Source: Rhodoferax sp. (GTDB lineage Bacteria; Pseudomonadota; Gammaproteobacteria; Burkholderiales; Burkholderiaceae_C). From it: a DNA stretch of 61,506 nt. A program made the translations under genes and the position numbers. Numbering within the stretch: position 1 is the first letter of the stretch; the number at the start of each line of letters is the position of its first letter. Below the pieces are notes generated by a model. The model was not told where the DNA came from, made no database searches, and saw only the letters and a list, made by a program, of their open reading frames with translations. Location: positions 1-61,506 of the forward strand of contig JAGPBF010000003.1 of assembly GCA_018063505.1 (NCBI GenBank). Reading direction: 5' to 3'. Below are positions 57,943 to 61,506 of the stretch, in pieces.

Positions 57943-58257
57943 GGGCAACCTCGTGACGCGAATGTGGCAAAAGGCTGTGTGCACCGGCTCACGCTGAAGC
58001 GATCAGGTACTTGAAGGGTCAATCGAAATGCACTGGACTTGAGCACGAATCTTCTCGCCGGCGCTCGGCCGCGTCTGTGCGACACCGCACACATCGGGTT
58101 CCATGGCAGAGAGGGCCGCTCGTTAGGTCACGGTCCTTCGCCTGCGCGCCTTCCGTCAGCTGCGACGTATCGCACCATTGGGCTGCCGCAAGGCGCAAGT
58201 CGGCGCCTTATGCCGTCGCATAGTGCCATCTGGTGACCATAAAGGGATCGCAAGACC
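57943..58257. other. Non-coding upstream region of the polyketide operon
   Basis: 315 bases between the polyketide operon and the DUF2384-like gene, both on the minus strand. It must hold the operon promoter. On the minus strand TTGACC (58017-58022) could be a -35, but the matching -10 is poor. I see no terminator, repeat or further gene. Confidence 0.4.
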
Positions 58258-58761
58258 TCACTGGTTGGCAATAAAACCGTCGGCACGCGCCGCGTCCAGC
58301 ACGGCCTGATAGTCCAAATCCAGAGTTTGTACGGGAGCGCGATGCGAGAGCGAGGGATTGGGCCTGGCGAGCCAGGTTGCCACTTCCCATTGGTCAAAGC
58401 TGGGGTTCAACTCGACGAGTACCGGATCGGGCCGCGGATCAGGCATCACCTCCAAGCGTCTGAACTGGAACAACGGGAGCCAAGTTTGTGCCTGCCAATC
58501 GAAGCAGATGATTTTTCTCTCCACAATCCAGCGCGCGAGACCCGCGACATCGGGTCCACCATTGCGCTTGAACAGGGACAGCAGTTCGTCCGCGCGCACC
58601 AAACCGCCACCGTCGCGATACGCGTCGAGCATCATGACGAAATCGAAGTCTTTACTCGATTCGCGCGTCCGTCTGCCATTCCAGCCAAGCGACTCGCGCT
58701 GGGCCCTGGCCGCCTGCATGGCCAGCGAAATGGAAGACCTTGAAATATCAGCGCGGTGCAT
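58258..58761 (-). CDS. DUF2384 (MbcA/ParS-like) hypothetical protein
   Basis: A 167-residue protein. The C-terminal half (about 110-160) reads SFDQWEVATWLARPNPSL, then a Pro-containing turn and AVLDAARADGFI, the pattern of the DUF2384/MbcA-ParS-like antitoxin domain. The middle (VRADELLSLFKRNGG, LARWIVERKIICFDW) looks like a small helix-turn-helix or winged part. No toxin partner of the RES type is next to it. GGGGAG precedes ATG 58761. Family call is by eye and moderate. Confidence 0.55.
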   Translation of the reverse strand: MHRADISRSSISLAMQAARAQRESLGWNGRRTRESSKDFDFVMMLDAYRDGGGLVRADELLSLFKRNGGPDVAGLARWIVERKIICFDWQAQTWLPLFQFRRLEVMPDPRPDPVLVELNPSFDQWEVATWLARPNPSLSHRAPVQTLDLDYQAVLDAARADGFIANQ

Positions 58762-58823
58762 GAATTCTCCCCACTGTCGATGCCATACCGCATGCACGGT
58801 ATCCGGTCTCGCAGAGCTTCGTC

Positions 58824-58839
58824 TGTACGTTGTCGTACA
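58824..58839. promoter_or_regulatory. Inverted repeat in the divergent spacer
   Basis: TGTACG-TTGT-CGTACA is a perfect 6-4-6 inverted repeat, with a second perfect palindrome TGAGATCTCA at 58845-58854. Both lie in the 281-base spacer between the divergent DUF2384-like and phospholipase D-like genes and may be operator sites. Confidence 0.4.
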
Positions 58840-59042
58840 AACTGTGAGATCTCAAAAGCAGGCATTGCAATGGTGCGTGAAATGACAGGGCCGACCATAA
58901 AACTTCACATGGGGAAAAGGAATTTCAAACGCCATCGGACGGCCCAAGAAAGAGCACATCCACATAGGTGGTTGACTACCAGCGCCGCGCGCCTTACCGT
59001 TTGTCGATCCAATGGAATTCAAACAAGATCGGCAGGGTGAAC

Positions 59043-60689
59043 ATGCGCAGGCTCAAGACGAACCAGAATGACGATTTTCGGATCAAGGCGTACGCCGGCA
59101 CGAACGGCGTGTTGCTGGCGGTCGACCTGGCCGAGTCGCGGCGCGCTGGCCTGCTGGGTTTTGCATTCCGGCAGAAGGAGGCGGCCAAACCCTGGCAGTG
59201 GCTGCTCAACAGCCTGACCTTTCCTGGCCGGGCGCACACGCTGGCGCAGTGGAATGCCACCCCGAGCAACCTCGCACCGATCCAGAAGTTTCGCTGGGCC
59301 GACTACAGCATCGAACCTGGCACCACCTGCCGCTACCGCGTGCACCCGGTCTATGGCACGCCGGCCGCACCTGTTCTGGGCGAGCCGCTGGAACTCAGCG
59401 TGACCACCGACGACGGCAAGCCAGCCGGACATCGCGTCATCTTCAACCGCGCCGTGGCCGCCAGCCAGGCCTTCGGACGCAAGTTTCCCGAGATGGACCA
59501 GTTGCTCTCGCAGCAACCCGAACTGCCGATCGAGGACTGGCCGGCGGCGCCGCGCGATTGGCTGCAACACGGCTTGCTCGATCAGATCCTGGCGTTCATC
59601 GGGCGTGCCAAGCGCACCGCCTGGGCGCTGGACATTGCGATTTACGAGTACGAACTCAAGGCCATCGTGGATGCCGTCAATGCGGCGTACAAACGCGGCG
59701 TGCAGGTGCGTGTGCTCTACCACGCAAAAGCCGGCGATGACCAGACTGCGCAGAACGAGGCCAGCCTGGCGAAGATCCCGGTGGCGAAGAAGCGCGCCCG
59801 TGTCACCAGCCGGATCTTTCACGACAAGTTCATCGTGCTGAGCAAGCTCGGCGCTGGCGGGGTGCGCACGCCGCAGGCGGTGTTGTGCGGCAGTACCAAC
59901 TTCACCGAGAACGGTGTCTATCGACAGGCCAACGTGGTCCATGTGGCCGACGACAAGATGCTGGCCGCGAAGTACCTCGAACTGTTCGGCCAGATATGGT
60001 CGAGTCCGGACGATGTGGCCGCCACCCGCAAATGGATCAGCAAGAACAATCCCATCGACGCATCGAGCGCGCTGTTCGCCGGGTTCTCACCACGGTCGGG
60101 GGGTGCGGATCTGGCCGAGTTCATCCGGGTCATCGGTGGCGCCGACAGGGACCTGCTGTTCGCAACGGCCTTTGCGCTACCGGACGACCTGCTCAATGCG
60201 CTGCTCGGCGCCGAGCACGACGACGTGCTGCGCTACGGCATCCAGAACACCGCAAGCCGCATCACCGGCTTTCACGCCGATCGCACCGCCGAGTTCACAG
60301 CCACCGCCCTGTTGACGAACGGTCTGGAGGGTTGGGTCAAGGAAGGACTCAAGGGACAGCGTGGCAACCTGCTGGTGCACCTGAAGGCGATCGTGGCCAA
60401 TTTCACCAGCGACACGCCGGTGGTCATCAGCGGCAGCCACAACCTCAGCGCATCGGCCAGCAATGGGAACGACGAAAACTACCTGATCGTGCGGGGCGAC
60501 ACCGACCTGGCAGACCGATACGGGCTGGAGATCATCCGCTTTTACGAACACTACCGCTTTCGCTATTACGCCAAACTGCTGAAGTTGCAGAAGGTCCAGC
60601 CGCTGGCCATGGACGACGCGTGGACCCGGCCCTACTACCAGCCTGGCAACCTCAAGTCCCTGTCGCGGCTGCGGTTTTCAGGTCGCTGA
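59043..60689 (+). CDS. Phospholipase D-like protein
   Basis: A 548-residue protein with two PLD-type half-sites. The first is IFHDKFIVLS followed by GSTNFTENG (about residues 255-285), the second VHLKAIVANF followed by SGSHNLSASAS (about 440-470); both keep the HxK and downstream S/N elements, so an active phosphodiesterase dimer-like site is possible. A beta-rich N-terminal domain of about 130 residues (fibronectin-like PGTTCRYRVHPVYG) precedes. No signal peptide. Substrate (lipid or nucleic acid) unknown. ATG 59043 with AGGGTG upstream; GTG 59037 is an alternative. Confidence 0.83.
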   Translation: MRRLKTNQNDDFRIKAYAGTNGVLLAVDLAESRRAGLLGFAFRQKEAAKPWQWLLNSLTFPGRAHTLAQWNATPSNLAPIQKFRWADYSIEPGTTCRYRVHPVYGTPAAPVLGEPLELSVTTDDGKPAGHRVIFNRAVAASQAFGRKFPEMDQLLSQQPELPIEDWPAAPRDWLQHGLLDQILAFIGRAKRTAWALDIAIYEYELKAIVDAVNAAYKRGVQVRVLYHAKAGDDQTAQNEASLAKIPVAKKRARVTSRIFHDKFIVLSKLGAGGVRTPQAVLCGSTNFTENGVYRQANVVHVADDKMLAAKYLELFGQIWSSPDDVAATRKWISKNNPIDASSALFAGFSPRSGGADLAEFIRVIGGADRDLLFATAFALPDDLLNALLGAEHDDVLRYGIQNTASRITGFHADRTAEFTATALLTNGLEGWVKEGLKGQRGNLLVHLKAIVANFTSDTPVVISGSHNLSASASNGNDENYLIVRGDTDLADRYGLEIIRFYEHYRFRYYAKLLKLQKVQPLAMDDAWTRPYYQPGNLKSLSRLRFSGR

Positions 60690-61029
60690 CACCGACGCCG
60701 GTCAACTCCTTGCGCAAGACACGTGCGCGACGGTGAATGACTTGCAAGCCCGCATTGAAAATGGAAGACAGAGCACGTCGGGTATTCAGTCGTACCTGGG
60801 CTGGCACGATGCGAAGTACGTGAAATCTCATGGTGCAATCACGGACAGACGCGGGAAATAGCTTATGTATGGGGTAGGGTCCCGGGTGAGCACGCTCACA
60901 TATCGAGCCACTGATTTCCTTCATCGCCGCCCCCAGGGTTCTTGGTCCTATGAAGGCGACAACTATTGTGACGCGGGGGGTACCTATGAATCAGCGATCA
61001 ACAGCGCATCGGTCTTTAGTGCCGACCAA
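60690..61029. other. Non-coding gap between convergent genes
   Basis: 340 bases after the PLD-like gene and before the end of the thioredoxin-like gene. Short open frames exist here but none has a ribosome site or recognisable product. The base composition is less GC-rich than the surroundings. No clear terminator was found. Confidence 0.4.
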
Positions 61030-61497
61030 TTATTTTGTTGCGGCAACGATTGCGTCAACGACCTGCTTATTGTCAGGGGCGCCCAAATATGCCCACTTAA
61101 CCTCGTCCCCCACCACCATTGCGAACATGGGAGAGGAAACTCTTCCCTTGAATCGGTTCGAGATAACCTCGCGCAGTGACGCCAGATCGGACGGAAAAGC
61201 GTCCGCAGAGGGGATTGGGGCTGGGATTGCTTTTTGTACTTCGACGTACCTGATTGACTTGAAGGCCTCTGTCTCCTTCAGCTTCGGCAAATCAAAGGAC
61301 TTCCATCCGCGGCACGTCGGACAAGAGTCAGTACCGAAATAAAATAGCGTTACTTTAGCCTTCGGTACGTCGGCTGCAGCAGTCTTCGTCCCGCCGGCAC
61401 CTGCGGGTTCGGCAGTAGTGTTCGCTACGGCATTCACCTTGGTGGTCGGCTGAGCGGCGGCATGTGCTGGAGAGTCTGACATTTTCGATAGGGTCAC
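61030..61497 (-). CDS. Thioredoxin-fold protein (CxxC), possibly 5' incomplete
   Basis: Up to 155 residues visible. A low-complexity Ala/Thr/Pro region (about 45 residues) precedes a thioredoxin-like domain starting VTLFYFGTDSCPTCRGWKS, with a redox-type CPTC motif, and continuing to SSPMFAMVVGDEVKW, where the cis-Pro position is expected. GTG at 61497 and ATG at 61482 are possible starts, but the frame is open to the window edge, so a signal peptide or anchor may lie outside. The AT-richer sequence differs from its neighbours. Role unknown. Confidence 0.65.
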   Translation of the reverse strand: MTLSKMSDSPAHAAAQPTTKVNAVANTTAEPAGAGGTKTAAADVPKAKVTLFYFGTDSCPTCRGWKSFDLPKLKETEAFKSIRYVEVQKAIPAPIPSADAFPSDLASLREVISNRFKGRVSSPMFAMVVGDEVKWAYLGAPDNKQVVDAIVAATK

Positions 61498-61506
61498 ATT
61501 CTTAGT

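Noticed and set aside
58823-58842. LexA box in the spacer between the DUF2384-like and PLD-like genes
   Set aside because: CTGT is present but the matching ACAG at the eight-base distance is not.
60865-61179. 104-codon plus-strand frame near the right edge
   Set aside because: It overlaps the thioredoxin-like gene antisense, lacks a ribosome site and has no recognisable product.

Overview
High-GC bacterial chromosome segment. The block yebC-purD-hemF-nadD-rsfS-rlmH-maf-rng, a PEP-CTERM-tagged protein, Bug-type and TctE-type proteins, and a BdhA-like dehydrogenase suggest a betaproteobacterium of the order Burkholderiales. This is inferred from gene content and order; no rRNA is present. I saw no tRNA, CRISPR array or intact insertion sequence.

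Layout. 1-1450: end of an MsbA-like exporter and an EamA permease. 1492-2318: a cupin and a Tat-exported HiPIP. 9260 down to 2408: housekeeping genes on the minus strand (YebC, PurD, HemF, NadD, RsfS, RlmH, Maf, RNase G), many overlapping by 1-4 bases. 9319-11595: HerA-like ATPase and uracil phosphoribosyltransferase. 11668-21972: pyrimidine uptake and reductive catabolism: RutR-like repressor, PreT, PreA, dihydropyrimidinase, ureidopropionase-like amidohydrolase and a four-gene ABC importer, with RutR-like operators in front of preT and of the binding-protein gene and a strong terminator at 22033. 22219-29229: GST, lipase-like hydrolase, CodA-like deaminase, TctD/TctE-like two-component pair, TerC protein and universal stress protein. 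29393-38050: two tripartite ABC exporters, one behind a TetR regulator with its own operator, the other behind an FNR-type box. 38172-42163: RelA, hydrolase and 3-hydroxybutyrate dehydrogenase. 42208-45563: a Ser/Thr kinase divergent from a cyclase-FHA protein. 45762-51792: secreted protein, aminopeptidase-like hydrolase, remnant of a Bug binding protein, tandem DUF1254/DUF1214 genes (the first broken by an in-frame stop) and a small isocitrate/isopropylmalate dehydrogenase. 51947-52873: a PEP-CTERM matrixin-type protease with a possible sigma-54 promoter. 57942 down to 53121: a compact six-gene operon (small protein, type III polyketide synthase, methyltransferase, FAD oxidoreductase, acyl carrier protein, ketosynthase). 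58258-61497: a DUF2384-like protein divergent from a phospholipase D-like protein, and a thioredoxin-fold protein at the edge.

How genes work together. The pyrimidine block can import a pyrimidine, reduce uracil or thymine, open the ring and release a beta-amino acid, with repression lifted by the substrate; upp and the deaminase nearby feed or compete for uracil. The best candidate for a poorly described system is the type III polyketide operon, whose own ACP and ketosynthase suggest a dedicated acyl starter and a modified lipid-like phenol or pyrone. The kinase/cyclase-FHA pair is a second candidate, as a phospho-dependent signalling unit.
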